In this document: in pieces, positions 16,729 through 24,674 of the stretch
Numbering within the stretch: position 1 is the first letter of the stretch
Layout of the letters: every line of letters starts with the position of its first letter
Origin: Botrimarina mediterranea
GTDB taxonomy: Bacteria > Planctomycetota > Planctomycetia > Pirellulales > Lacipirellulaceae
Assembly (NCBI RefSeq): GCF_007753265.1
Contig: NZ_CP036349.1
Coordinates: 5,055,363 to 5,119,362 of the forward strand
Reading direction: 5' to 3'
DNA length: 64,000 bases
Translations under genes and position numbers: made by a program
The notes under the pieces: model-generated
Databases searched by the model: none
The model's input: only the letters and a program-made list of their open reading frames with translations
Told to the model about the DNA's origin: nothing

Positions 16729-18371
16729 CCCAGCTCTATGTCATCGCGGGCTACCTGGCCGTCTTGATCACGCTCGGCGCCTTCGCCAGCCGGCTGTCGC
16801 GCGGCACGAGCAAGGACTACTTGCTCGCCAGCCACTCGATCGGGCCGGTGCTGCTGCTGCTCTCCGTCTTCGGCACAACGATGACGGCGTTCGCTCTGGT
16901 GGGTTCGACCGGCGAGTCGTTCAGCCGCGGGGTCGGCGTCTACGGCATGCTCGCCTCGTCCAGCGGCATCATCCATTCGCTCTGCTTCTTCGTGCTGGGC
17001 GTCAAGCTCTGGCAGTTCGGCCACAAGTATGGCTATCGCACGCAGGTGCAGTTCTTCCGCGACCGACTGGAGAGCGATCGCATCGGGCTGGTGCTGTTTC
17101 CGGTGCTGGTGGCGCTGGTGATCCCGTATCTGCTGATCGGCGTGATGGCGAGCGGCATTTTCATCAACGTCGTCACCCAAGGCCGCGTCGTCGATGGCGA
17201 GGTGCAGGGCGCGACGTTTGCCGAGGGGACGTTCCCGGCGTTCTTCGAGGACGGCTCGCTCAACGCCGAGACCGGCGAGCGCGACGGCTTCGCCGGCGCC
17301 ACGGGCTCGAAGGGCGGCCTGCCGCGGCACATCGCTTCACTAGTGATCTGCACCGTCGTGCTCGGCTACGTCTTCTTTGGCGGCATGCGCGGGACGGCGT
17401 GGGCCAACGGGTTCCAGACCTCGGTCTTCATGGTGCTGGGCGTTGTGATGTTCTACTTGCTGACGCAGCAGCTCGGCGGCGAGGACAGCTTTGTCGCCAA
17501 TCTCAAGAAACTCAGCGCCAGCATCCCCGACATCAAGCGTATCCGCGAAGGGAACATCTCGCCCACGAAGTTCTTCACCTACATGCTCGTGCCGCTGTCG
17601 GTGGGGATGTTCCCGCACCTCTTCCAGCACTGGCTGACGGCGAAGCGGGCTTCGACGTTCAAGCTGTCGGTCGTGATGCACCCGATCTTCATCATGATCG
17701 TCTGGGCGCCGTGCGTTCTGATGGGGGCGTGGGCCGCGGGGGCGCTGGTGAACGTGCCGCCGCCGGTCGCCGCCGACCCCAACAAAGTGCTCGCCTTCAT
17801 GGTCCGCAGCACCGGCAGCGACCTGCTCGCAGGGCTGCTAACGGCGGGCGTGCTGGCGGCGATCATGTCGAGCCTCGATAGCCAGTTCCTTTGCTTGGGA
17901 ACGATGTTCACGACCGACGTCGCCCAGCACTACGCGGGCAAGGACCGCTTCACCGACACGCAGGTGACGTGGATCGCCCGGGCGTTCATCGTCGCGATCG
18001 TCGCGGTGACGTACACGCTGAGTCTCTTCGAGCCCGGCGCCGTCTTCGCCTTGGGCGTATGGTGCTTCAGCGGCTTTGCGAGCCTGTTCCCGCTCTGCTT
18101 CGCCGCCCTCTACTGGCGGGGCCTCACTAAGTGGGGCGCCTACGCCAGCGTGCTGACGACGATCGCCGTGTGGTTCTACCTACTCGACGCGTCGGACTAC
18201 GCCCGGGACGAGGCCTACGCGATCCCCGTCCCCCTCGGCGGCGCGACGTACGAGGTGATGCCCGTCGTGCCGATGTTCCTGGCGTCGACCTTCGCCCTGG
18301 TAGTGGTGTCGTTGCTGACGCCCAAGCCTTCGGAAGCGACTTTGGCGAAGTTCTTCCCCGTGAAGAATTGA
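16725..18371 (+). CDS. Sodium:solute symporter family transporter
   Basis: A 548-residue membrane transporter of the SSS family, with about 13 hydrophobic segments. Family marks are FGTTMTAFALVGSTGESFSRGVGVYG in helices 2-3, the long helix-5 region with GYVFFGGMRGTAWANGFQT, and AIMSSLDSQFLCLGTMFTTDV, the region around the second sodium site. It imports an organic solute with sodium. The loop at residues 150-200 (VVDGEVQGATFAEG...) is unusually long. The start is a GTG in GTGA overlap with the small upstream gene. The substrate cannot be told from sequence; pantothenate-, proline- and acetate-type members look alike here. Confidence 0.9.
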   Translation: MTQLYVIAGYLAVLITLGAFASRLSRGTSKDYLLASHSIGPVLLLLSVFGTTMTAFALVGSTGESFSRGVGVYGMLASSSGIIHSLCFFVLGVKLWQFGHKYGYRTQVQFFRDRLESDRIGLVLFPVLVALVIPYLLIGVMASGIFINVVTQGRVVDGEVQGATFAEGTFPAFFEDGSLNAETGERDGFAGATGSKGGLPRHIASLVICTVVLGYVFFGGMRGTAWANGFQTSVFMVLGVVMFYLLTQQLGGEDSFVANLKKLSASIPDIKRIREGNISPTKFFTYMLVPLSVGMFPHLFQHWLTAKRASTFKLSVVMHPIFIMIVWAPCVLMGAWAAGALVNVPPPVAADPNKVLAFMVRSTGSDLLAGLLTAGVLAAIMSSLDSQFLCLGTMFTTDVAQHYAGKDRFTDTQVTWIARAFIVAIVAVTYTLSLFEPGAVFALGVWCFSGFASLFPLCFAALYWRGLTKWGAYASVLTTIAVWFYLLDASDYARDEAYAIPVPLGGATYEVMPVVPMFLASTFALVVVSLLTPKPSEATLAKFFPVKN

Positions 18372-18372
18372 A

Positions 18373-18508
18373 TCACAAAGGCACGAAGGACACGAAGGAC
18401 AACAACCACGATGAAGTCCATCGATGGATTCTGGCTCGTTGTTGATGAATACTTGGCATGCTGGAACGGTAGCTCCCTTCGTGTCCTTCGTGCCTTCGTG
18501 GTTCCCTA
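18373..18508. repeat. Short-period inverted repeat (CACGAAGGA family)
   Basis: The left arm AAAGGCACGAAGGACACG with a third ACGAAGGAC unit is mirrored by GTGTCCTTCGTGCCTTCGTG at 18484-18503. The spacer is about 80 bp with no gene. It starts one base after the symporter stop codon and ends just before the glycosyltransferase start, so it could act in the 3' UTR of one gene and 5' UTR of the next. Confidence 0.7.
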
Positions 18509-18511
18509 CTT

Positions 18512-19852
18512 ATGCGGATTGCCTACCTAGCCGCCGGCGCCGCAGGGATGTATTGCGGGAGTTGTTTGCACGACAACACGCTCGCCAACGCGCTGCGGGC
18601 GAAGGGCGAGGACGTGTTTCTCGTGCCGACCTACACGCCGCTGCGGACCGACGAGCCGAGCGCGCCGGTTGATCGCGTTTTCTTTGGCGGGGTGAACTCG
18701 TACCTCAAGCAGGTGTCGCCCTGGTTCCGCCGCGCGCCGCGGTGGCTGGAGAACCTTGTCGATAGCCAGTGGTTCCTCAAGTTCGCCACCAGCGGCGCGG
18801 GAAGCGTTGATCCGGCGAAGCTCGGAGCGCTCACGGTTTCGATGCTCCGGGGCGAGGAAGGGAACCAAGCCCGGCAACTCGATCAGCTCGTCGATTGGCT
18901 CGTCGATGAAGCGAAGCCCGACGTGGTGCACCTGTCGAACTCGATGCTGCTGGGGATGGCCCGACGAATCGCCCTGCGCTGCGGGCCGCCTGTGGTTTGT
19001 GCGTTGAGTGGTGAGGACCTGTTCCTCGAAGGGCTGACGGCGCCGCACTACGAAGAAGCCCGGGCGCTGCTACGGCAGCGGGCGGCGGAGGTCGCGGGGT
19101 TCACGGCGCTCAATGGGTACTACGCCGACTTCATGGCGGGGTACTTGGGGGTGGAGCGGGATAAGGTGCATGTGGTGCCGCATGGGTTGGATTTGGCGGG
19201 CGTGGTAGGGCGCGTTTACCGGGACGAACCCCCGGTCGATGACCGGGGGCTAAGTGCGGTGGGTGACGCGGATAGAGCACCGCTTCGTGTGGGGTACTTC
19301 GCGCGGGTTTGTCGGGAGAAGGGCTTGCACTTGCTGGTCGAGGCTTGCGAGCGGTTGGCGGAGCGGCGGCCCGATTTAGCGTTTGAGCTGCATGCCGGCG
19401 GCTACCTGGGCGCGGGGGATCGGAATTACCTTATCGACCTGCGGAAGAAGTCGGAGTTCGGGGCGCTCGCGGGGCGGTTCCGCTATCACGGCGAGCTCGA
19501 TCGGGCCCAGAAGTACGCCCTGCTGGCGTCGCTGGACGTGTTCAGCACGCCGACGGTCTACGCCGAAGCCAAGGGGCTGCCGGCCCTGGAGGCGATGGCG
19601 GTGGGCGTGCCGGTGGTGCTGCCGGAGCACGGGTCGTTTCCGGAGATGGTCGCCACGACCGGCGGGGGCCTCCTCCACCGGCCACATGACCCAGAAGGCC
19701 TCTCAGAGGCTCTAGAACGGCTCCTGAGCGACCCTTCGGCGCGACGGGCCTTCGGACAGGCCGGAGCCGCAGCGGTGCGTGAGCGGTTCCATGCGGGCCG
19801 TATGGCGGACGAGACTTTGGCGGTGTATCGGGGGCTGGTGGGGAGCCGATAG
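18512..19852 (+). CDS. Family 4 glycosyltransferase with an in-frame palindromic insert
   Basis: A 446-residue GT-B glycosyltransferase. The N-terminal domain begins MRIAYLAAGAAGMYCGSC with a glycine-rich acceptor loop; ALSGEDLFLEGL ends its core. The C-terminal donor domain has VGYFARVCREKGLHLLVEA, DVFSTPTVYAEAKGLPALEAMAVGVPVV with the EX7E motif, and PEMVATTGGGLL. It transfers a sugar from a nucleotide donor, perhaps in surface polysaccharide or lipid glycosylation. Between the domains, after HVVPHGLDLAG, the codons for DEPPVDDRGLS come from a CCCCCGGTC palindrome at 19229-19254, which lengthens the linker without breaking the frame. No neighbouring glycan genes are seen. Confidence 0.9.
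   Translation: MRIAYLAAGAAGMYCGSCLHDNTLANALRAKGEDVFLVPTYTPLRTDEPSAPVDRVFFGGVNSYLKQVSPWFRRAPRWLENLVDSQWFLKFATSGAGSVDPAKLGALTVSMLRGEEGNQARQLDQLVDWLVDEAKPDVVHLSNSMLLGMARRIALRCGPPVVCALSGEDLFLEGLTAPHYEEARALLRQRAAEVAGFTALNGYYADFMAGYLGVERDKVHVVPHGLDLAGVVGRVYRDEPPVDDRGLSAVGDADRAPLRVGYFARVCREKGLHLLVEACERLAERRPDLAFELHAGGYLGAGDRNYLIDLRKKSEFGALAGRFRYHGELDRAQKYALLASLDVFSTPTVYAEAKGLPALEAMAVGVPVVLPEHGSFPEMVATTGGGLLHRPHDPEGLSEALERLLSDPSARRAFGQAGAAAVRERFHAGRMADETLAVYRGLVGSR
19229..19254. repeat. Palindromic element inside the GT4 coding sequence
   Basis: CCCCCGGTC-gat-GACCGGGGG followed by CTAAG matches the core of the intergenic palindrome at 669-705 (CCCCCGGTC-gtt-GACCGGGGG, then CTAAA). It is read in the frame that avoids the TAA, giving PPVDDRGLS. 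It lies in the interdomain linker. Confidence 0.85.
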
Positions 19853-20101
19853 AGGGTTAGAGGGGGAGCGTCTTGGCGAGGCTCCGCTGGCTTCCGCCCG
19901 CGGCTTCGACCCAACCAGATGGCTCTTCTTCCGTGGTTCGCAGCCGTAGCCGGCAGCCCGCGGCGACCCACCAAGCTGGTCCCCGCCCCAAAAACGCCCG
20001 CCCTGCCGCCCTTGTGCCCCCCGTCGATGCCGCTAAGATATGGGGCTCGACCGCTCCGGGAGCGGCCTTATGCGTCCATCCTGCACCCGCTAGTTACTGT
20101 T

Positions 20102-20377
20102 ATGGCCTTCGGCAAAAAGCGTATCCGCCGCGCCCCCACCAAGCGTCGCAACAAGGTCAAGACGGTCCGCCAGGACCCGCTGTACGTCGATGGCGTGAAG
20201 CCGACGCCGATGTACGTGGACTATAAGGACATCGAGCTGCTCACCAAGCTTACCAACCGCCACGGCCGCATCGTCAGCCGTCGCAAGAGCGGCTGCCACG
20301 CCTCGAGCCAGCACGCGGTCGCCACGGCGATCAAGCGGGCTCGCTTCATGGCGCTGATGCCCTACATTGCCGACTGA
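20102..20377 (+). CDS. rpsR: 30S ribosomal protein S18 (bS18)
   Basis: A 91-residue basic protein with the bS18 core: VDYKDIELLTKLTNRHGRIVSRRKSG, followed by HAVATAIKRARFMALMPY. The N-terminal extension FGKKRIRRAPTKRRNKVK is strongly basic. It binds 16S rRNA with S6 on the platform of the small subunit. The first Met giving this core is at 20102; the open upstream frame has no family match. It is not next to rpsF, ssb or rplI, its usual neighbours, so in this lineage the S6-S18-L9 operon is split. The preceding 249 bp show no repeat or RNA leader that I can recognise. Confidence 0.95.
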   Translation: MAFGKKRIRRAPTKRRNKVKTVRQDPLYVDGVKPTPMYVDYKDIELLTKLTNRHGRIVSRRKSGCHASSQHAVATAIKRARFMALMPYIAD

Positions 20378-20481
20378 TTATCGGGCCGACTAATTGTCGG
20401 ATAGTTGATTCAAGCAACTTTGGCCGTCGCTGGCGATGTTCAGCGGCGGCCAGTTGCATTTCTTGTGCAGGATTTTGAGCT

Positions 20482-20913
20482 ATGCCCGCCCCCTTCCGCA
20501 CACGCCGGATGGTCGAGTTCTCCGACACCGACATGGCGGGCATCATGCACTTCTCGGCCTTCTTCCGTTTTATGGAAAGCGCCGAGCACGCCCTGCTGCG
20601 GAGCCTGGGTCTCTCAGTCTTCGGCATCAATGACCCCGACGGCGGCGACGCCAAGATCAGCTTCCCGCGCGTCAGCGCCCGTTGCGACTTCCACAGCCCG
20701 GCGCGCTGCGAGGACGAGGTCGATATCGACGTGGTGGTCCAGAAGCTCGGCACGACGAGCGTCACCTACGGCTTTCACCTCTCCCGCAATGGCGAAGAGC
20801 TGGCCGTCGGCGAGATGACGAGCGTCTGCTGCCGCCTCCACGACGGCGCCAAGCCCCAACCGATCCCGATCCCCGCCGACATCGTCGCCCTCCTGCGCCG
20901 GTACGCTCAGTGA
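20482..20913 (+). CDS. Acyl-CoA thioesterase, 4HBT hotdog-fold family
   Basis: A 143-residue single hotdog-domain protein. The N-terminal VEFSDTDMAGIMHFSAFFRFME is the 4-hydroxybenzoyl-CoA thioesterase type I signature, with the catalytic Asp in TDMAG and the following HF in place of the usual VYFP. Family members (YbgC, FadM) hydrolyse acyl-CoA or acyl-ACP. The second strand set has VVQKLGTTSVTYGFHL and GEMTSVCC. It starts about 105 bp after rpsR in the same direction; co-transcription is possible. The acyl substrate is unknown. Confidence 0.9.
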   Translation: MPAPFRTRRMVEFSDTDMAGIMHFSAFFRFMESAEHALLRSLGLSVFGINDPDGGDAKISFPRVSARCDFHSPARCEDEVDIDVVVQKLGTTSVTYGFHLSRNGEELAVGEMTSVCCRLHDGAKPQPIPIPADIVALLRRYAQ

Positions 20914-20924
20914 GGCGTTGGTTA

Positions 20925-21179
20925 GGAAAGGAGATAGGGGGATGTTGGTGATAGGGGGGATCGCGGAGCGATTCTCAACGTCCTGCGTAGGGTCCATCCT
21001 TCACCCGCAGTCACTTGCTCTCTGTTCTGAAGAGATTTGCGCGGGCAGCCGCTATGCGGCTGGCGCCTAATCTCCAAATAGCCAAGCGCGACGCAAGATG
21101 CGTTTGATTCTGATCAGCGAACGGCTCCGCCGTCCGCTTGCGATCCCCCCTATCACCAACATCCCCCCTATCTCCTTCC
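20925..21179. repeat. Near-perfect 40-bp inverted repeat with 175-bp interior
   Basis: The arms are 20925-20964 (core GGAGATAGGGGGATGTTGGT) and 21140-21179, complementary at nearly every position. Each arm is itself made of GATAGGGGG-like units. The interior has no credible gene, though it is slightly less GC-rich and includes a CCGCTATGCGG mini-hairpin. It lies between the thioesterase and LolD-like genes. The size and layout match the cargo cassettes described elsewhere, but without a gene inside. Confidence 0.8.
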
Positions 21180-21204
21180 CTGCAAGCGACGCCAAAATAG
21201 AGGC

Positions 21205-21876
21205 ATGCCTGATCTCGTCGTTCATCACCTCTCGAAAAGTTACCCCACGCCGGCGGAGCCGCTGGTGGTGCTGGATGGGGTTGAGTTGGAGTTGAGCCGG
21301 GGTGAGAGCCTGGCCGTCGTCGGACCGAGCGGTTCGGGGAAGAGCACACTGCTGGCGATTCTGGGAGCGCTCGATGAGCCCACGTCCGGGTCGGTGCAGA
21401 TCGGCGGGGTCGATCCGTTTTCGCTTAGCGAACGCCAGCAGGCCCGGTTCAGAGCAAAGTCGATCGGCTTCGTCTTCCAGGACCACTACCTGCTGCCGCA
21501 GTGCACGGTGCTGGAGAATGTCCTCGCCCCGCTGTTGTCGGACGGCAAGGCGACCAGCGAAGACGCCGACCGGGCCGCCGAACTGCTGCGTCGCGTCGGG
21601 CTCGGTGAGCGGCTTACGCATCGGCCGGCCCAGCTCTCCGGCGGCGAGCGGCAACGGGCGGCGATCGCCCGGGCCTTGGTTCGCGACCCGCTGCTGCTGC
21701 TCGCCGACGAGCCAACGGGCGCCCTCGACGGCCGCAACGCCGACGCGGTCGCCGACGTTTTGCTCTCGATTCAGAGCGAGCGAGAAGGCATGCTAATCGC
21801 CGCCACCCATAGCCCCGAGTTCGCCGCCCGCATGGGCCGCACGGCACGCCTGTGCGAAGGACAGCTACTGTCTTAA
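21205..21876 (+). CDS. ABC transporter ATP-binding protein, LolD/MacB-like
   Basis: A 223-residue ABC ATPase. Walker A GPSGSGKSTLLAILGALD, then DEPTSGSVQIGG and LSERQQARFRAKSIGFVFQDHYLLPQCTVLENV, which is the hallmark of LolD/MacB-type ATPases (FQxHxLLPxxTxxENV). The signature is LSGGERQRAAIARAL and Walker B is LLLADEPTGALD; the H-loop is ATHSPEFA. Such ATPases work with FtsX-like permeases in lipoprotein release or export of small molecules. No permease gene follows here, so its partner must be elsewhere. Start ATG at 21205. Confidence 0.9.
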   Translation: MPDLVVHHLSKSYPTPAEPLVVLDGVELELSRGESLAVVGPSGSGKSTLLAILGALDEPTSGSVQIGGVDPFSLSERQQARFRAKSIGFVFQDHYLLPQCTVLENVLAPLLSDGKATSEDADRAAELLRRVGLGERLTHRPAQLSGGERQRAAIARALVRDPLLLLADEPTGALDGRNADAVADVLLSIQSEREGMLIAATHSPEFAARMGRTARLCEGQLLS

Positions 21877-21964
21877 CGGAAAGCTGCTGGCCGACGGGAA
21901 GCAACCGGGGCCGGCGTGACGAATCTCACTCGTAGAAACCCGATCCGCGACAACTTCCTTAAAA

Positions 21965-22456
21965 ATGGATGTCGATCAACTCGCCGTGGCTCTGCTGACC
22001 GACAAGCCCTCCCGCCGGGTGGCCGCCGCCGAAGAACTGGCGACGCTCGGCCCCGACGCCTCGCCCGCCGCGCTGGCGCTGGTGACCGCCTGTGGCAACC
22101 CCGCGCTGGTGGACCTCTGCATCGGGACGTTGGAAGAGCTAGGCCCGCCCCCGGTTGAGCAATTGCCCGAGCTCGCCAAGTTGGTGGCGTCGCCCGACGA
22201 GAACGTGGCGTACTGGGCGGCGACGATGCTCGGCCGGTCGGGCGAAGCCGCCACGCCGTTTCTCGCGCCGCTCGAGGAAACCGCGAAGAACGACGACGCC
22301 CTCAATGAGGTTCGCGAGCGCGCGGTGTGGGCGATCGGCAAACTCGGCGCCGACGCGAAGCCCGCCGAGGGGACGCTCCGTGCAATCGCCGAATCGGGAC
22401 CCACGCCGCGCATCAAGCGACTCGCCTCAACCGCGCTGGCGAACCTGGGCGGCTAG
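21965..22456 (+). CDS. HEAT-repeat protein of unknown function
   Basis: A 163-residue, all-helical, Ala/Leu-rich protein. Repeating units such as RRVAAAEELATLGPDA, NVAYWAATMLGRSGEAA, VRERAVWAIGKLGADA and IKRLASTALANLGG are HEAT/PBS-lyase-type repeats of about 30-35 residues; four to five can be counted. There is no signal peptide and no catalytic motif. Proteins like this usually act as scaffolds or in protein-protein contacts. It follows the LolD-like gene by 88 bp on the same strand and converges with a histidine kinase gene. I cannot name a partner. Confidence 0.82.
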   Translation: MDVDQLAVALLTDKPSRRVAAAEELATLGPDASPAALALVTACGNPALVDLCIGTLEELGPPPVEQLPELAKLVASPDENVAYWAATMLGRSGEAATPFLAPLEETAKNDDALNEVRERAVWAIGKLGADAKPAEGTLRAIAESGPTPRIKRLASTALANLGG

Positions 22457-22514
22457 CCCAAGCGACGGTTGGGCGCCGCGAACCTAGCCTTTTGGGTTCA
22501 ACCTTTCGCAACAA

Positions 22515-24398
22515 TCAAGCGAGCGACGCTTTGGCGAAGGGGCACTTCGGCGCGGCGGGATCTTCTTCGGGGAGCGGCGACGGCTGCGTGCTCAGCGGCA
22601 GGCGGATCGTGAAGCTGGCCCCCCCTTCGGGACGGTTCTCGACGGCCAAGACGCCGCCGTGCAGTTTTACGATGATGTCGCGGGCGATCGATAGGCCCTG
22701 ACCGGTTCCCTTGCCGACCCCCTTGGTCGTGAAGAAGGGGTCGAAGATCTTCGCCAAGACCTCGTCGGGAACGCCCGGACCGGAATCCTCCACGACGAGA
22801 TTCACGGTCTCCGCGTCGGCCCAGGTGCGGATCGTGATCTTGCCTGGCTCGGCCTCGCTGCCGTTGGCCTCGCCGATCGCGTCGGCGGCGTTGACGATCA
22901 GGTTCAAGAGCGCTTGGTTCAACTCGGCGACGTACACGTCGCAGGCAGGGAGGTCTTCGTCGAGTTGCAACTCGAGGTCCGCGACGCCCTTCCAGCGGTT
23001 TCGCGTAATTGTCACCGCGCTCTGCACACAGGTATTGACCGAACCGATCGACTTCAACTTCTCGCCGGGGTGCGAGAACTCCTTCATCGCCTTGACGATC
23101 TCGCTGACGCGGGCAATGCCGACGACGTTGTCGTTGATCGCATCCTGGATCGTAGAGGCGATCTTCTCGAGCTTCTCCGGCTGGGTCGCCGTGCCTCCGG
23201 CCGCGGCCTCGGCAAGCAATGGGAACGCCTCGCCGAGATACTGTGTGTTGGCGTTGATGAACTGCAACGGCGTGTTGATCTCGTGAGCGATGCCCGCGGC
23301 GAGGCGACCGATCGACTCAAGCTTCTCCGCCTGAGCCAGCCGGTTCTGTAGATCACGGCGTTCCGAAACGTCACGGAGAAAGCCCGTGTAGGCACGGCGG
23401 CCGTCCCACTCCATCACAGCGACCGACAACTCGATCGGGAAGAAGTCCATGTCGCCGCGGCGGGCGACCAGTTCGCGCGTTTGGCCGATGACGCTGCTGG
23501 CGCCGGTCTGCTCGTACTTGGCGATGTATTCGTGGTGGTGCTCACGGTCGTAGGAGCCCATCAACGTCGTCACCTCCGAGCCGATGAGCGAGCCGGGTTC
23601 GAGGCCGAACATCCGATGCGCGGAGGGGTTGGCCGAAAGGATCTTGCCCTGCCGGTCGATAACGACGATGCCGTCGGCGGCGGTCTGCAAGATCGCGTCG
23701 TTGAACCGTAGCGACTCGCGGAGCGACCGTGCGGTTTCCTCGGCCTTGACGTTCTTGGACTCAATCGCCCCACTGCGCGTCACCATCGCGTCGTAGGACT
23801 GGCGGATGGACTGGACCGCCGGCTCGAACACGAGCACCGCCACGAACGCCGTCAAGATCAGCGACGCGATGAGCAGTCCGATTCCGACACCGCTGTGCAG
23901 CTCGGTTCGGTTTACCGTCTCTGCGACGAACTGCCGCCCGACTTCTTCGACAAGCAGCAGGTAGTCGGCGTCGGCAGCCTCGGCTTCCGAGAGCGCTTTC
24001 TGCGGATCGACTTTGGCAAGACGCGCGAAGGCGGCGTCGAGCCGCATCAGCAGGGAGTCACGCTGGGCGGTGCTGTCGATGAGCGACGTTGCTAGTTGTG
24101 ACTTTAGGCGCTCGTGACCTTGCACGAGCTCGTCGCGCACCCGCGTGTACTCCAAGCCAGAGGGCGTAGTGTCCGGTTGCAACGTTGCCGCCGGCATTGC
24201 GTCGATCGCGGAAGCCAAGCGTTGGCATTGCGTCACTTGGCCCAGCACCGTCTGGAAGATCATCGCGTCGCGGTTGCAAGCGTGCAGCGCCCATTCGAGC
24301 GAAGCAACCGAAGCGATGGAGAGACACACAATCGCCACCTTGCCGAGCAAGTAACGGCGACGGAGCGACGATGCGGGATCGAGGGCGTGGGGTAACAT
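22515..24398 (-). CDS. Membrane PAS-domain sensor histidine kinase
   Basis: A 627-residue kinase. Layout: a first membrane segment near residues 17-36, a sensor region of about 140 residues, a second membrane segment near 173-195 (GIGLLIASLILTAFVAVLVF), a coiled linker, a PAS domain (ILQTAADGIVVIDRQGKIL...GFLRDVSER, about 240-365), then HisKA with H-box IAHEINTPLQF and HATPase_c with N-box ALLNLIVNAADAI, G1 VEDSGPGVP and G2 GTGQGLSIA. The phospho-acceptor is the His of AHEINTP. It phosphorylates an unlinked response regulator; none lies beside it. Whether it serves PhoB is unknown. The C-terminus ends in a Cys-containing CPFAKASLA tail. Confidence 0.92.
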   Translation of the reverse strand: MLPHALDPASSLRRRYLLGKVAIVCLSIASVASLEWALHACNRDAMIFQTVLGQVTQCQRLASAIDAMPAATLQPDTTPSGLEYTRVRDELVQGHERLKSQLATSLIDSTAQRDSLLMRLDAAFARLAKVDPQKALSEAEAADADYLLLVEEVGRQFVAETVNRTELHSGVGIGLLIASLILTAFVAVLVFEPAVQSIRQSYDAMVTRSGAIESKNVKAEETARSLRESLRFNDAILQTAADGIVVIDRQGKILSANPSAHRMFGLEPGSLIGSEVTTLMGSYDREHHHEYIAKYEQTGASSVIGQTRELVARRGDMDFFPIELSVAVMEWDGRRAYTGFLRDVSERRDLQNRLAQAEKLESIGRLAAGIAHEINTPLQFINANTQYLGEAFPLLAEAAAGGTATQPEKLEKIASTIQDAINDNVVGIARVSEIVKAMKEFSHPGEKLKSIGSVNTCVQSAVTITRNRWKGVADLELQLDEDLPACDVYVAELNQALLNLIVNAADAIGEANGSEAEPGKITIRTWADAETVNLVVEDSGPGVPDEVLAKIFDPFFTTKGVGKGTGQGLSIARDIIVKLHGGVLAVENRPEGGASFTIRLPLSTQPSPLPEEDPAAPKCPFAKASLA

Positions 24399-24674
24399 CG
24401 TGTTCGATTCGGCGTAACGACCGGCGGCATTCTTAGGGGAAGCAATGCCTAAACTTAGGTCGCGTAGCGATCCCCGCGTTAGAAGTCCAGCCTTCGGCGC
24501 GGAGCCTCTAACAGCAACGCGCTAGCGACGTGATTCCCGCAGTCGCGTGCGCTAGATGGTCGCTATCCACACAGCGAAATCCCTACTTCCGCGCCGTTCG
24601 CAAATCGGCCCTATCGGGAAACCGAAGGTGGTTTCCCACAGCGAAGACCGACTATAGGTCCAAACAATGAGACC

